From Plumapathes pennacea (lineage: Eukaryota > Cnidaria > Anthozoa > Antipatharia > Myriopathidae), in assembly GCA_964036295.1 (NCBI GenBank), contig OZ038471.1, positions 9,628,184 through 9,692,183 on the forward strand: a stretch of 64,000 nt of DNA, in the 5' to 3' direction. Positions 1 through 12,700 of the stretch are shown here, piece by piece; within the stretch, counting starts at the first letter, position 1, and each line of letters begins with the position of its first letter. The translations under genes and the position numbers were made by a program. The notes under the pieces were generated by a model. It was not told where the DNA came from. It ran no database searches and saw nothing but the letters and a program-made list of their open reading frames with translations.

Positions 1-12
1 TGAGTTAATAAA

Positions 13-110
13 AGAAAACACATAAGTAGTGAAGCGAAGGCTGGATTAATCGTGGCCTCTGATTAGAAATAAGAGTCAAAGTCAAACTGTCATAATCGAT
101 TGTGCATAAA
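13..110. repeat. Dispersed repeat D, copy 1
   Basis: This stretch recurs in opposite orientation at about 11350-11450. Both copies share blocks around GAAGCGAAGGCT, GTGGCCTCTGATTA and AAAGTCAAACTGTC with small differences. There is no coding potential. At the other locus it lies beside repeat A, so both may belong to a larger mobile sequence, but no element ends are visible here. Confidence 0.6.
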
Positions 111-169
111 AAGATATGTCACGCATTCTCAAAATGCAGGGTTGCTCAACCTTTATGAACCTTGATTAA

Positions 170-505
170 GAGTGCAAATAAAGGCCAAAACGAGTGCAAA
201 TATGGGAGCGTATTGCACTCGTCAGGAACCAGATCAACTTGTTTATTAGCTTACGTGATCAATTTTCGCAAGCAAAGTTTACGAACGCGTCATTTTTTGT
301 TCCATTTTGCGCGCGGCGAGAACGTTTGCCCTGCTTCTTTTGTCGTATAATAAACAATTTATTACACAGAAAGGCGTGCAATACGGCTGTACTTTTACTC
401 GTCAGTTTTACTTTTTCTCGCCTGAAGCAGGCTCGAAAAACTTAACCCGACTTGTAAAAACACTCCGCCGTATTGCACTCCTTCCCGTGTAATAACCTCT
501 TTGTA
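170..505 (+). repeat. Palindrome-containing dispersed repeat P1, copy 1
   Basis: A roughly 330-bp sequence whose second half is an imperfect palindrome: GCAATACGGC blocks face each other around a centre near GCCTGAAGCAGGC. A second copy lies in opposite orientation at about 55383-55745. Short open frames here are conserved between copies only because the DNA is; no protein family is recognised. It is best read as a non-autonomous mobile element of unknown class. Confidence 0.65.
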
Positions 506-710
506 TGAGTGTTGTAATGATAATTTTTAGTTTAATCAAGGTGTCAAAAGAGCAAGGTGTCAAAAGCCAAGTTCTCTATACTGTGTGGTATTTTTATGGT
601 GAGAAACTGGAAGTCTCTCTTGGGAGTTCCGCTCTTGTCCCCTACTTTCATTTTATATTCTGGTCTCGACCCAACTCACGCCGCGAGCTCACTGGCAACG
701 CCAGTCTAGT

Positions 711-1664
711 TAAACGTAAACAGGCATACAATAGCATTTCTAGGCAACCATTAGCGCATGCATGACAATCATTAACGCGGTCATACAATCAATTGCACAT
801 TTTCAAAAACCATTAAACAAAAATGTATTTTCAATAAGAAATAGTGTTTTTTTTTTGTCTCTTTTGCGAGGGTTTCATGATCAGTTACTAGCCTTCTGTA
901 TTCTGTTGGTGGCATATCTACGGTTGTCTTGAAAATCTCAATACATGTACATGTATCAGCGCTTGCCAAACGGAATACGTACATGTACAGGTATACAAAT
1001 GAACTGTACAGATCAATATATAGGCATTTTGTTTAAAAAAAAGCTACGTAACCTTTGGCTTATCATTGTGAAAGTGTAATCCATAGAACTATCCAGACAT
1101 ATTTCCCGGGAAAAAACACTATTTCTTATTGAAAGTACATTTTTGTTTAATGAATTTTGAAAATGTGCAATTTGTAACAAGGCCTTGCAGGGAGGAATTA
1201 GCTTCTTGCGAGAGGTGCCTTGTCACAGTCCGGGATCTTTTATATTGAGTAGATCAGGACTAGCAGTCAGGACTCGTTGTCGTTTATTTCGGTCCGAAGA
1301 CCTTCACCAACTGACTCTCAGGCAAAACTCCCCGTCAGAGGAAAGGACGCGAATACTAATAATGCTCTTAACCAATAGTAGTTGGACAAGTCAAGTCCGG
1401 CTGGACAAAGAACAAAGTTTACAAGATATTAATTCTAACACCTCTGGACCTGTCTAGTCATTTCATATTCTGTTCACTTTGCATCACAAGCAGAGTTCAC
1501 ACTTAGATCTGAGCAGCTGGCAAAACTACATTTCAAAAGTTTCAAAGTGCCTTCCTTTTGCGTAAAACTGCTCCGTAACAAATTGCTTGTATGACCGCGT
1601 TAATGATTGTCATGCACGCGCTAATGGTTGTCTAAAAATGCTATTGTATGCCTGTTTACGTTTA
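711..1664. mobile_element. Nested inverted-repeat element
   Basis: Outer arms at 711-793 and 1582-1664 (83 nt each) are reverse complements with a few mismatches. Directly inside the left arm, a second inverted pair of about 65 nt lies at 791-852 and 1110-1173. The asymmetric inner spacing suggests one fold-back element inside another, or an unequally grown stem. No transposase is present and no target-site duplication was found. Confidence 0.65.
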
Positions 1665-1975
1665 AAAATGTTAATGAACATGATTATCGTTAAAATGCTT
1701 GCCTGTTCGTGCACTTGACTATTCGATTGGTGCTAATGATATGAATGATCACGCAAATGAAAGTTTGTTGTTTGCCAAAGAATGACCAAAGATGCTAATG
1801 ATTGCCGGAAAATGCAATTGAACGCTTCAGATTATGCAAAAATCGTTATTGAAAGTGACATTTTCTCAAATGAATGCATCGTGGCGTAAATGAAGGTGTC
1901 TTCGCGTTATTGATCGTTGATAGACGTAAATGAATGCGTATTTTGCGCTAATGAACAGCAAAAGGTGTATTATCT
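1665..1975. repeat. Degenerate short-period repeat tract
   Basis: The words TAATGA and AAATGA recur every 15-25 nt across this tract, continuing the texture of the preceding right arm. It looks like a strongly decayed minisatellite. There is no gene. Confidence 0.35.
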
Positions 1976-2099
1976 ATACTAGCGGGACCCTGTAAAATAC
2001 GGTGATCGGATTTCTTTCTTTTTTGTTCTTCTTTCTTTCTTTCTTTTTCCCTTTTTGAAATTCATTTCGAGCATCTCGAGTGTAGTTTACAGTGTCAAA

Positions 2100-2700
2100 G
2101 TACAAACTTCTCTCTAGTGCGTGTACCACTCAACCGTACCACTCGATGAATCGCAGATCGATCGACCAATTGGAATTGGTTCTTACATCGAATCCGAACG
2201 ACATCAAAATCTTCCCGTTTTTCGAACATGCGGCAGCATCAACCCAATATCCAGTCACCTGACAGCACAAATTCTCTTTTTAAACTCATTTCCGATTTCT
2301 AAAAGAACTGTGGTCGACATATGAGGCCAATGTTTATACTTAGTTTCACTCACTGTGGCGGCCATCTTGGATTTTTTTACGACGAAGAGGCTGGGAGAGA
2401 GCGTTACGGACGGACGGAAGTGAATTAGCGTATAATTATATAGATTTTTCGAACATGCGGCGCATCAACCCAACATCCAGTCACCTGACAGCACAAATTC
2501 TCTTTTTAAACTCATTTCCGATTTCTAAAAGAACTGCGGTCGGCATACGAGGCCAATATTTATACTTAGTTTAACTCATTGTGGCGGCCATCTTGGATTT
2601 TTTTATGGTGAGGAGGCCTGGGAAAGAGCGTTACAGACGGACGGACGGAAGTGAGTTAGCGTTTTATTATCTATATAATAATACGCTAACTCACTTCCGT
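2100..2700 (+). repeat. Dispersed repeat E, two tandem partial copies
   Basis: A block containing GCATCAACCCA, CAGTCACCTGACAGCAC and GTGGCGGCCATCTTGG occurs at about 2100-2430 and again at about 2445-2650. A third copy is inverted at 5706-5990. The second copy ends in a palindrome at about 2635-2712, whose arms carry GCTAACTCACTTCCGTCCG around an AT-rich loop. The TCTATATAATAATACGC-like ends resemble Helitron 5' termini, which is inference only. Confidence 0.6.
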
Positions 2701-2826
2701 CCGTCCGTAACGCTTCCGGTTCGAGATCCTAATATGGAGATAACCTATTGTTTTGGGAAAACCTTATAACGAGGCAGCCATTGTTTCGGGAGGAAAGTAT
2801 TATGGGTTTGAGAATTTTCGATTTAA

Positions 2827-4406
2827 GGTGTTAGGACTGGCTCAGGGTCAAAAAATTAACTGCCCATATTACTTAACTACATTGATTATTATTATCATAA
2901 AGGATTAAATACGAAAGATGAAGACTATCTGATCACCAGATTTCTAGATATCTGCCGTTGAAGTTGGTTGCTACGAGTGCTATTTTTATACGCCATGCTG
3001 GAGCCAACGGAAATTATGGTCAGTGGCGCTCTCTGGGCATGCGTGGTGGCGTGTTTTCAGTGACGAACACGATATGTGTCCTAAATCATTCGTGTGATAC
3101 GCGTGTCCACGAAAACAGTATGGCGGGGTTAGATTAAAAGGCCTTTCCGCCTTGGTTTTCGTCAGCTGAGGCCTTTCCCTTCTGCTCCTCTTTCCATCCT
3201 CGCTTTGTGAGCTCTTCGCTGGAAATACAAAGAGCATGATCCTTCGCCAGACCCACGAAATTCATGCGCGGTTGAAGACCTTTGTTTGACATGCTCATAT
3301 GAAGCTGAAGCATGTACATGATCGCCGCTAGACTAAGTACGTATTCAGAAATAGTAGCGATCATATAGAAATGTAGCAAGCAGCGACCCTGGCGCTCCTT
3401 ACGGTCAGAGCAAAGGGAAAACCGGCCAAGTGTCGGGGAAAAAAAAGCTGAAACTGTGTTCTTACTGTTCGGCGCATGTTTTTAATCAGCATTCGTTTAG
3501 TTTTCCATCACGGTATTAAAGCTGGAAGGTCGTTTTCATATTTTGAAGCCTGCCGAGAATGTGAAGCATCTCCTTTATCTATTCAAGAACTAAATGTTTC
3601 CATTGTTGCGGGGGCAAAGGTTATTTCTTTCGTGAGATATCCGTAACATGGCTTCGTGTTTCAAGCGTGAGATCCTCAATGCGCATGACTTGGAGTCGTT
3701 GCTATGCTTGACGTCATTTGTTTACGACGCCATGTTCATTGTCTTTGACTGCCGACTAGTTGACGAAGTTGCTCGCTTCCGTTCGTGGTACAATCGACGA
3801 AAACTCGTTGAATATGTTGCACAGCGGTCTCTCAACAAAATATAAAGATGGCGCTGGTTTGGGACAAGGCGAACGATTGCAATTCGGCGCAATGTTCTCA
3901 AAATTCTACTTCCTGTGAGGACTGTCACGGAAGAATGCTACACCGAAAGAGTAATATACAACCGATCTCGACAAAACTTGGGGCAATGGTGCAATACATC
4001 AATTAAAAAAAGATGTAGGCAGCCCGGAGCACGAAGTGTACAGACGACTGAATTACGGCCGCCGAAAGGTGAGGCTAATGCTGAAAACTTCGGGAACATA
4101 TTACAAAGCCAGATATTAATTTTCTTCTCCGGGCTGCCTACGTTTTTTAGAGACTAATGTACGTCACATATTGCAATTTGAATATGCCTTGAAAATTATT
4201 TTGTCGAGGAGAAAATCCAGTATAGCTATAATTTGAGCCCGCAATTCAAGCGGCGATCCTGACGCATTGTTTGTGAAATTTGACACCTCTAATAAAAAAT
4301 AAACTCTAACCACCGGTTAATGTGAGCAACACCTCTTTTTTGTGTGACTAGCCAATAGTGAGTAAATTAGGGCTGAATACAACCTATTTTAGCCAGTCCT
4401 AATACC
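2827..4406. mobile_element. TTAA-flanked non-autonomous transposon (1.58 kb)
   Basis: Terminal inverted repeats of 16 bp (GGTGTTAGGACTGGCT at 2827, its reverse complement ending at 4406, one mismatch) are bounded by TTAA at 2823-2826 and 4407-4410. Precise TTAA duplication is typical of piggyBac-type transposition. No transposase frame is present, so it would be mobilised in trans. Interior frames match nothing recognised. A smaller fold-back lies inside it. Confidence 0.6.
4002..4151. repeat. 150-bp fold-back inside the TTAA element
   Basis: GTAGGCAGCCCGGAG near the left end pairs with CTCCGGGCTGCCTAC near the right end, each next to an A/T run. It looks like a miniature inverted-repeat element inserted in the larger TTAA-flanked element. 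Confidence 0.5.
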
Positions 4407-5705
4407 TTAATTGCAAAGGATTTTCACTGCAAACGAAATGGGGAAGGTTTCCACCCATTAGGTAACCAAATCACGCCGTTTTCAACACCAAATATCGTCA
4501 TGGAGTTCAAATGACTTCAAGTCAGTTACCTTGGACCCTGTACTGAAGCGCTCACTCGGACAATTGTCATACGGGCAAGATCGCTGGGAAAATCAAGCTG
4601 AGTTTCTGGTAACCGAGCGATGCTAATGCGAATAAGCCTTTATAAGAATACAAGGTAACATTTACATTCGCCGAATTCGCTGTATTTGTAGATTGCCGTG
4701 TAAATTCGATCGGATTGAGATCCTTAAGTGTCTTCTGTGTTTTTAAACGCCGTGGTGACCGCTGAGCATTTGTGAACTGTAATATAGAGGTCACGTTGAA
4801 GTGGAATGATATTTTCTCGCTTCGTTTGTACTGTACACTGTAAACAGTATCGAAGATGAAATATAAACGGATTGAAGTGCCGTCGCTTTTTGAATGTCTC
4901 AAATAGCTTTCTCTTGGTTTGTATTTCGATATGTTCTCGGTTGTCAGCATGACGTTTCCCAAGCGAGAAAAGCCAGATTCAGAAATTGCAAAAACAAATC
5001 ACCGTATTTTACGGGGTCCCGCTAGTTGCCAACGAGCAGCCGAGCGAAGACGCGAGGCTGCGAGGCGGCAGCATCATAGAGCCGTGCACGAGAGAAGGGG
5101 GAAAAAACCTCGAATGGAGCGTAACCACTTAGAATGACGTAATGTTTTTCTGCAATTGTTTCAAGTTAGCCAATTAAAATACGAGTTGTTTTGTTCTGCT
5201 TGTTTTCTGAGCCAATGGGAGCGCGAGATGCGGAGATTTTAACCAATTGTAGCGCTTCTTCTTTGGTGTTATGCTGGAGCATTTTTGGCCAGCGAAAGTC
5301 TCTTATCCTGGCGAGTTTTGCGGAGTCTTGTCAGAGTAGCGACGTTGTTCTACTTCGGGTGAGCAAAAGGACAGTAAAACAATCTTGTGTTCTTGAACTT
5401 GTTGTGTTCCTCTTCTAACGCTTTACGTTAGAAGTGCACTTCAGCGAATTGTTTGTCAAGAACCAGCGTGTTCTAAATCGAGCGAGCGTGCTCAAAGTCG
5501 GCCAGCGAGCCGTGTTGAAAGTTCAACGTGCCAACATCAGGCCAGCGTGCCATTCAATACACAAGCAATACGAAACAAAAAACATTTGAAAAGCGAAAAA
5601 TACAAACGAATCGACCAGCGAGTCATTTTTCATTTTGCTTTTAATTTTGTTACTGTTCCAGAGAGTTACGCTCGTTGGCACTTAGCGAGAGCTATTCCTA
5701 GTATA

Positions 5706-5990
5706 GATAATAATACGCTAAGCCACTTTTGTCCGTCCGTCTGTAACGCTCTTTCCCAGGCCTCCTCATAGAAAATCCAAGATGGCCGCCACATCGAGTG
5801 AAACTAAGTATAAACATTGGCCTCGTGTGCCGACCACAGTTCTTTTAGAAATCGGAAATGAGTTTAAAAAGAGAATTTGTGCTGTCAGGTGACTGGATGT
5901 CGGGCTGATGCTTCCGCATGTTCGAAAAACGGGGAGATTGTCATGTCGATCGATCGGCAATTCGTCGAGTGATACGGTCGAGTGGTACAC
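5706..5990 (-). repeat. Dispersed repeat E, inverted copy
   Basis: Reverse-complement copy of the repeat at 2100-2700, including AATACGCTAA near the left end, the GATGGCCGCCA block and CAGGTGACTGGATGT. It has no coding capacity of its own. Confidence 0.65.
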
Positions 5991-6018
5991 GCACTACAGA
6001 GAAAATTGTACGGAATGT

Positions 6019-6173
6019 TCATTATTCCATTATTCCGGAATAATGAAGTGCCATTATTCCATTATTCCAGTCCAGAAAATCTCGTTATTCCATTATTCCA
6101 GAAAAACCAAGGCCATTATTCCATTATTCCGCTGCAAAAATCCCCGTTATTCTTATTCCATTATTCCTCTTCA
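6019..6173 (+). repeat. ATTCCATT minisatellite
   Basis: About 150 bp in which CATTATTCCATTATTCC recurs with variable spacers. It lies next to repeat E and has no coding meaning. The region 6174-6784 that follows is AT-rich intron or flank with nothing recognisable. Confidence 0.8.
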
Positions 6174-6784
6174 TCCCCCAATACTATCTAGCCTAGTCTG
6201 ACTAATAAATTGAAATTCTAAATTACAACATATTAAAATGCTAAAAATACAAGTATTAAAATACTAAAATACAATAATTACATGAAATGCTAAAAACCAC
6301 ATAACAGAATACGTTGGAATTGGTATAAAACAAATGAAAAAATATATATCGTACTGTATCTTAACACTACTCTTACAAACAACATACTAACCTTCAAATA
6401 ACACTGTCTACCTAGTCTAGATTTTGGATATTGTTGTAATTTCGTGACCGCATGTGCTCATTTTATGCTCATTTCACCAGTGTATGCACATTATTTTGTC
6501 ACTACAACACTAGTTTCTAATAACAAGCATGGTCTTGAGTAGAAGGTATGACCACAACACATCCAAAAAATATCACAATAGCATCGAGATTCAGTCTTCT
6601 GACAACCTGTGCAGTTAAGTTTTCTAAAAAGTTTAAGACTTGCATTATTTTTTGTTTTTGAACATCATCACTTTATAAGTAATGGTCAGAGTTATGTCAT
6701 TTCATCTCAACAACTGATGGAAGAATTCTGAAGCTTTTTTTATGACACAAGACAAAAATAATATTAGATGATGACTTTACTCAC

Positions 6785-9700
6785 CTCATTTCTGGCAACA
6801 ATGAACTGGTTCTCTTGGGAAGCATCACTCATTGTAGAGCAGTAGAGAGAACAGCCATGAGAATCCAATAATTCCTACAAGCACAAAACAACAGTACAAC
6901 CAATAAACAACAATTCCTACATACACCAAAACAACAGTACAAAAGTTATTTTTAACTTTCATACAGTACAATGTAGCTCATATATTTCAATGGACCAGTT
7001 TCTTCAGGTTGTGCTCACATGCACCCAAGCCTGACTTTCAACTTGAACTCTTTTCATGGGGAACTGTACTCAACCCAGATGTAGATGCTTCATGTTGCAC
7101 TCGTATTTAAGTTAGTATGACTATCTTCAGTAGAGTTGTTTTCTAAAATAAAAATTATTGTCATGTGTGAGTGCTCGCTAAACAATTCTCAAATCAAGGT
7201 TGTGACCCATCAACCTTGAGAAACCGGTCTATTAGGTTCAGGTTTTAAAAGCAATGCTCCTAGTGTGCCTGGTCATATTGCTAGTTCAAGCAGCCAGACA
7301 AGTCCAAAAACATACCCTGTGATCTTTAGCTGATGTGTTGTAGGACAGCACAGCATCACTTGTTACCACAAACAACACGGTGCTGCATCCACTGTGCTTG
7401 TAAGCAAGGCCTGAGTAATGTCACAGAGAAATGTGCCACGGTGTAATAAAGAAAGGGATATGTTGAAGCAACTCAAAAAAATAACTATAATGACTGGTAT
7501 GCACCACTCTGCTAACTAGGAAGCTAATAAGCCTTTTTCATCAATTAGTCACATGGTGTATTTTTCCCCATAGCAATACAATGCTTGGGTGGCAAACAAA
7601 CCAGAACCATATTTATGGCTGTAAAAGGGTGCACCATGGCTTTGACCTTTTGGGACTTCTTGATAATATGTTCAGGTTCCATGTAGTTATTTCCAGAGAT
7701 TGAACTACAGGTTCAACAGATTAACTTGTGAGCCCCATATCTTTCAGAGTATAAAAAAAGTCCTTAAAGATCAAAGCTATCAGGAGCGATCTCACATTCA
7801 TAACTATGGAAGGACTGGTTTGCTTGCAACCCAACAGAGCATATCAATGCAAAAAACCTATAATTGATCCAAATAATTTCTATTAGTACATGTAGGCTTT
7901 AGAGAAATGTTAAATAAAATCTGGGCCAAATCCTGGATTATCCTGGACTAATACTGTACATTAGTTGGCCTTTCAACAACTGTGCCAGAGTTTGCAGGTA
8001 GAATTGAAAATCGGTACCTGTAACTGGGTGTTTGTCTTGATGCACAACTCTCTGTTTAATATGCCTGCAACAAGAAACAGAATCCACAATCCAGACAACA
8101 AATTATATAAATATAGGGAAATTGAGTCATTGAATGTGAAAATGTAGCAAAAAGACAAAATAACACCTGCAGGTATTTACAGAGAACATGTAGAGTAGTA
8201 CATAATAAACACTGCACCAATATTTTGCAAAATTCCTAATTTTGAACAAGATTCATGATGGCATCAATGCTATTAAATTAAAACATAATGGGCAGACACA
8301 TGGAAACTACAATGCAGTCAAAGCTCTCTGCACAACTACTCTCATAAGTGACCACCACCAGTTACAAACACTAATGCAAAACCCTGTTTGAACTGCCACT
8401 CAAACTCTGTAATTTGTAGCTTTTGTAAGTTTCTGACCACTCCCGTAAATGACCAAGACACTGTGCATTCCTTTTTTTTTTTCCATATAAGTCTATTGTA
8501 AAGCAGATTGGGTTGCATTCTCAATAATGGATTATTTTCAAAACTTTGCCTGACATTCATGTGATCAATTTTGTAGATGCTGTTACATTTTAATTTACAG
8601 TCCTTGCAGGATGAAAACAAAACATGACCAATCTCTCTCATGCAAGCAAAGTGTGAAATTATATTTACAAACTTTTTTTATGCACATTATCTGTTTTCAA
8701 TAGAAAACAGGTACTTCATAAATGATTTGCCTACATGTATTCTTGAGTTGCGTGTGACATCATTATGGCCATGTTGTATAAACTTTAACAGAAGAGTGCT
8801 CATTAATTTAACAGCCCCTATTGTACTCAGAACCAATGGGCACAATCTCTATAGTATTCTGAATCTCTGAATTGTCAAAACATAATTTTGCATCACTGCT
8901 TATTAAAATGAGTCCTGTGGACAAACACAGTAGTACAAGCATAAGGTTTTTCAGCACATTGTACCTGTCTCTAGTGATGTCTCCTTTATACACTACTACA
9001 CTTCCGTCAGCAAAGCCAATGGCCATTTGCGCAAGATTCTCAAGGACAGTCAAGCAAGACACCTGGAAAGTACCATTAACTTTGAAAACCTCTGAGATCC
9101 AACACAATGTTGTTACTGTTTACAAAAACAGTGTTGTGATTATATTAGGGGGCATAACAGTTAACCCTTTCACTACCAAGCTCAAAATGCAGATTCTTCC
9201 AACCCTTCAAGAATAAAATGTATTCAGTATTGTAGTGAGAATCAATTTATTATTGATAGTTTTAAAATCAGCTTTCATCTCAGCAAGGTTTCAAAAGTCA
9301 AGTTCTCCCTTCTGTATCATATGTTTCTGGTGAAAACCTAAAGGAGAAAATTGAAGTGGATCACTATTGGGACTGAAAGAGTTAAACTGTAATAAAAAAT
9401 AAATCTGACACTGCCTCCATTTTTCATCCAACAATTTTTTTCTTCACTTGAAGAAGATAATCTGACAAAATACGTGGCTCACTGGGTTAGAATGTGAAAT
9501 CCCAATCATAAATTATTCATGTCCAAGCATTTTTAAAGTTGCATTCCAGATGGGGCCTGAATTAAGTTCCCCAACAAAACACATTGGGTATGCAAGGCTT
9601 TTTTTCTCTTAATAAAGACTTTGAAAAATAATATGGCGCATTTTGTTTCATGGGAAGGGGGGAAGGGGGGGGGGGGGGGGGGGGGGTAGGGTACTCTTCA

Positions 9701-12700
9701 AAATTTTTGATGGGAGTGTGTCGCCCTAGACTAAAAACCCTTACCCCATTTCAGACCAAAAATGTGTGATTTTCGACCCAATTTCAGACCAAAATTTGCA
9801 ATTTCCAACCCTATTTCAGACCAAAATGTGCAATTTTTGACCATTTTCAAACCAAACCCCCCCCCCCCCCCCCCCCAGGTTTTATACACCTCATCACAAG
9901 GAGTACCCTCACCCCTACTGTCTTCCCCTTAGCACACACAACACATAATATTTGATATTTGTGTGCAGTACAAGTGTTACAACCAATATTATGTTGAACT
10001 GTGATTGGCCAAAGAGGGTCTGCATACAAATAACTAACACCTGAACCCAATGAAATAAAGAATCAAACAATTGCCTTACTTCAACAGGTTTGTTTCCTGG
10101 AATGGCTCTTAGCATGTGGCAGCACATTGGGTTTCCCAGTTTATCTGTCTGCAAAACAAAATTTGAAATGTTTGTTACAGTAGCCCAAAACCTCAGTCGC
10201 CTCCTCGGCCTGGTTAAGGGCAGAGGAAACAATTGACACTTCAGGCATTGTGTTTACAATATGGAAGAAGAAAACTGGCACAGCAAAATGCCAAAAAAGT
10301 TAGCAATCATGTAGCAGGATCGTCACCATTGTTTTCTTTGACTAGCGAAGTTAAAATTCAAGGTTGGCAGTGAAAGGGTTACCTAACTAATAGTTCAGAT
10401 GAATTCATGAAGTTTAACACGTCAATAACAAGACCCTATTCCCATTATTTTGCTTTGCAAAAAAAAAAAATGGTTTTGCCCTGGAAATTCCATGAGAATC
10501 AAATGTATGATAATCCATGTAAACCACATAATGTCATCACAGATCAAGTGATCAACAACAGCCAATCATTGTATGCCACCTACAACTTGCTGCCCTTTCA
10601 GGGCACTTGTAACAAGCTAAGACAGTTATCTAAAAGAGCTAATACCTTGTCCAGAATCCAGACTCTGACAATAGGATTAATACCAACTTCATCTTCCTGA
10701 TGGGAAAAGTAATGTTGTATTTCATGACAGAAAATATATTCTCTGTTGGTACAGCTCTCCAAGACAACACCCTGTCCAGCTTATAGAGATGTCCATCCTA
10801 TATTAGTGTATATCTTGAGAGAGTTAACTGTACAATACAGTACACCTAAATTAACGATATGTAGAACACCTTCACTAAATTCATAGTACTGTACCCTGCA
10901 GTCTTAACTGTAGACTGTGCCAGTCCCTCAGATCGTATGTGCAAGTGAAATGTGCACATTCTCAGAGGTCTGGACACTCCTCCAATTCTCAAACGTGTTC
11001 ATTTCTCACTGGTGGACACAACCTTCGGCCAGGAAAGGAGGGACTGGCACAGTCTACCTTCGATGACAGTATACCCTAAATCCTCAAATAAGCACCCCCT
11101 TCAAATAAGTTCTCCTACCCATCCCCTATCAGTAATTGATACCCTATTTTCAACCCTATTCCAAAGGCTCAAAATTTGAGATAAGCACCCCCTCAAATAA
11201 GCACCCCTCCCCTCTCCCTCTGCTTTGTTATTTTTTGCACATACAGTAAATTAACACCATCAGAATTGACCTTTTGCTTTGAATTTTGAGCTTGCATTTT
11301 GAGCTTAGGAGTGGAAAGATTAGCCAGCAAGAAAAGAGTAATGTGTGACTTATCTTTTCATGCAAAGTCTACTTTGACAGTTTGACTTTGAACACTTTAA
11401 TCAGAGGCCACAATAACCTAGCCTTCGCTTCAATACTTATGTATTTTTTTACTGAATGCGTTTCTTCTATAGGCTTTCGAGTATCCGCGCTCTATAACAA
11501 AATATAAATTGAAAGTGAGGAATGTAACACTAGACTTGTTTACAATGTTATTGCGGTTTTGTTCACAGTGTTCACTCATTTGTGACTAACAAACTCAATG
11601 TTCAGGACTATTTCAGTGTATTTTTCAATTCTAGTATACAATACCACTGCGAAACAAAAACTACTTGATCGAATGGAAGAAATATTTCAACATGCACTGT
11701 ACAATAAGCCGAAACATTTTGACAACTGTCACGCTTGCGCGGAGCATAATACATGTAATATATTCACAGAGACACACTGGTCGAGTCTTAAGCCATGAGA
11801 ATGAATATTTTCATCACAAAAACGGATGTACTTTCGGCGAAAAAACTTTACAAAACAGCTACAGTATGTACGAGGCAACAGATGTCATGTACAGTGTAAA
11901 TCATAAATCATCATTGTTTACGGCTAAAGTTCATCGTGGCTTTGGTCTTCTGTTTTCGGCCTGGTATCTTCCCAGAAGTATTTTGTGTCGCCACAGAAAG
12001 TTTGTCGGGACTAAATAATTAGCAGCAACAGAGTTATTTGCAATCCTGCAGTGGTAGCAATTAAATATAATCGAATCCATCAAACATTTGTTTACGGATA
12101 TGACGGTGAACTAAAGAACGCAAGCCAAAATTGTTCCCTAAAACCCAGTTTATTCATGCATGTTCCACAGAGCCAAACGGTGTTGAGTTTGGATGGCATA
12201 CAGATAACTTTATACACAAGCATTAATGTACGATTCAATCGACTACATCTCAAGTTGTTCGCAAAGTCACCTTATGTTACACATATCACATGGCAATGTG
12301 AACCAATCACCGTGTGCTGATTCGTAACCCAGAGAAAAAACAAAAATAAAAATAAAAATAATAACACGATGAAGACACGGCCTCCAATCTTAAGCTCGTC
12401 GGGCATAGCCCAACGAGCAATTAACAACTCTCAACTAGACATACCCCAATAGAAACTAAAATATTGTGTTGTTTCAGCTGGTGGACATGTGACACACGGA
12501 TGTCATAAGCTTGAAAGGAGGTAAGGTGCAAGTCTCTATCCAGGAAATAGACAAAGCCAGAAGAATCTGCAATCAACAGGACAAACAGAATTAGCTGCAA
12601 CAATAAGCCAAGGGCTCATAACATTCTAACATGGTTTACTTCTCAATAAAATGTCCCTTCGCCCTTATGCACCAGTCGATTGTAACCCCCACCCCCCCCC

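Larger units (their letters stand above)
1979..5026. mobile_element. Element with 28-bp terminal inverted repeats
   Basis: The left end at 1979-2006 begins CTAGCGGGACCC and its near-perfect reverse complement sits at 4998-5026. The 3-kb interior holds repeat E (two tandem copies) and a complete TTAA-flanked insertion, so it is a composite of nested insertions. No transposase frame is visible. It could be one inverted-repeat transposon or two end fragments of the same family facing each other. Confidence 0.5.

Noticed and set aside
4567-4962. 131-codon minus-strand open frame
   Set aside because: No recognisable domain, no splice or promoter context, and it lies inside nested repeat sequence.
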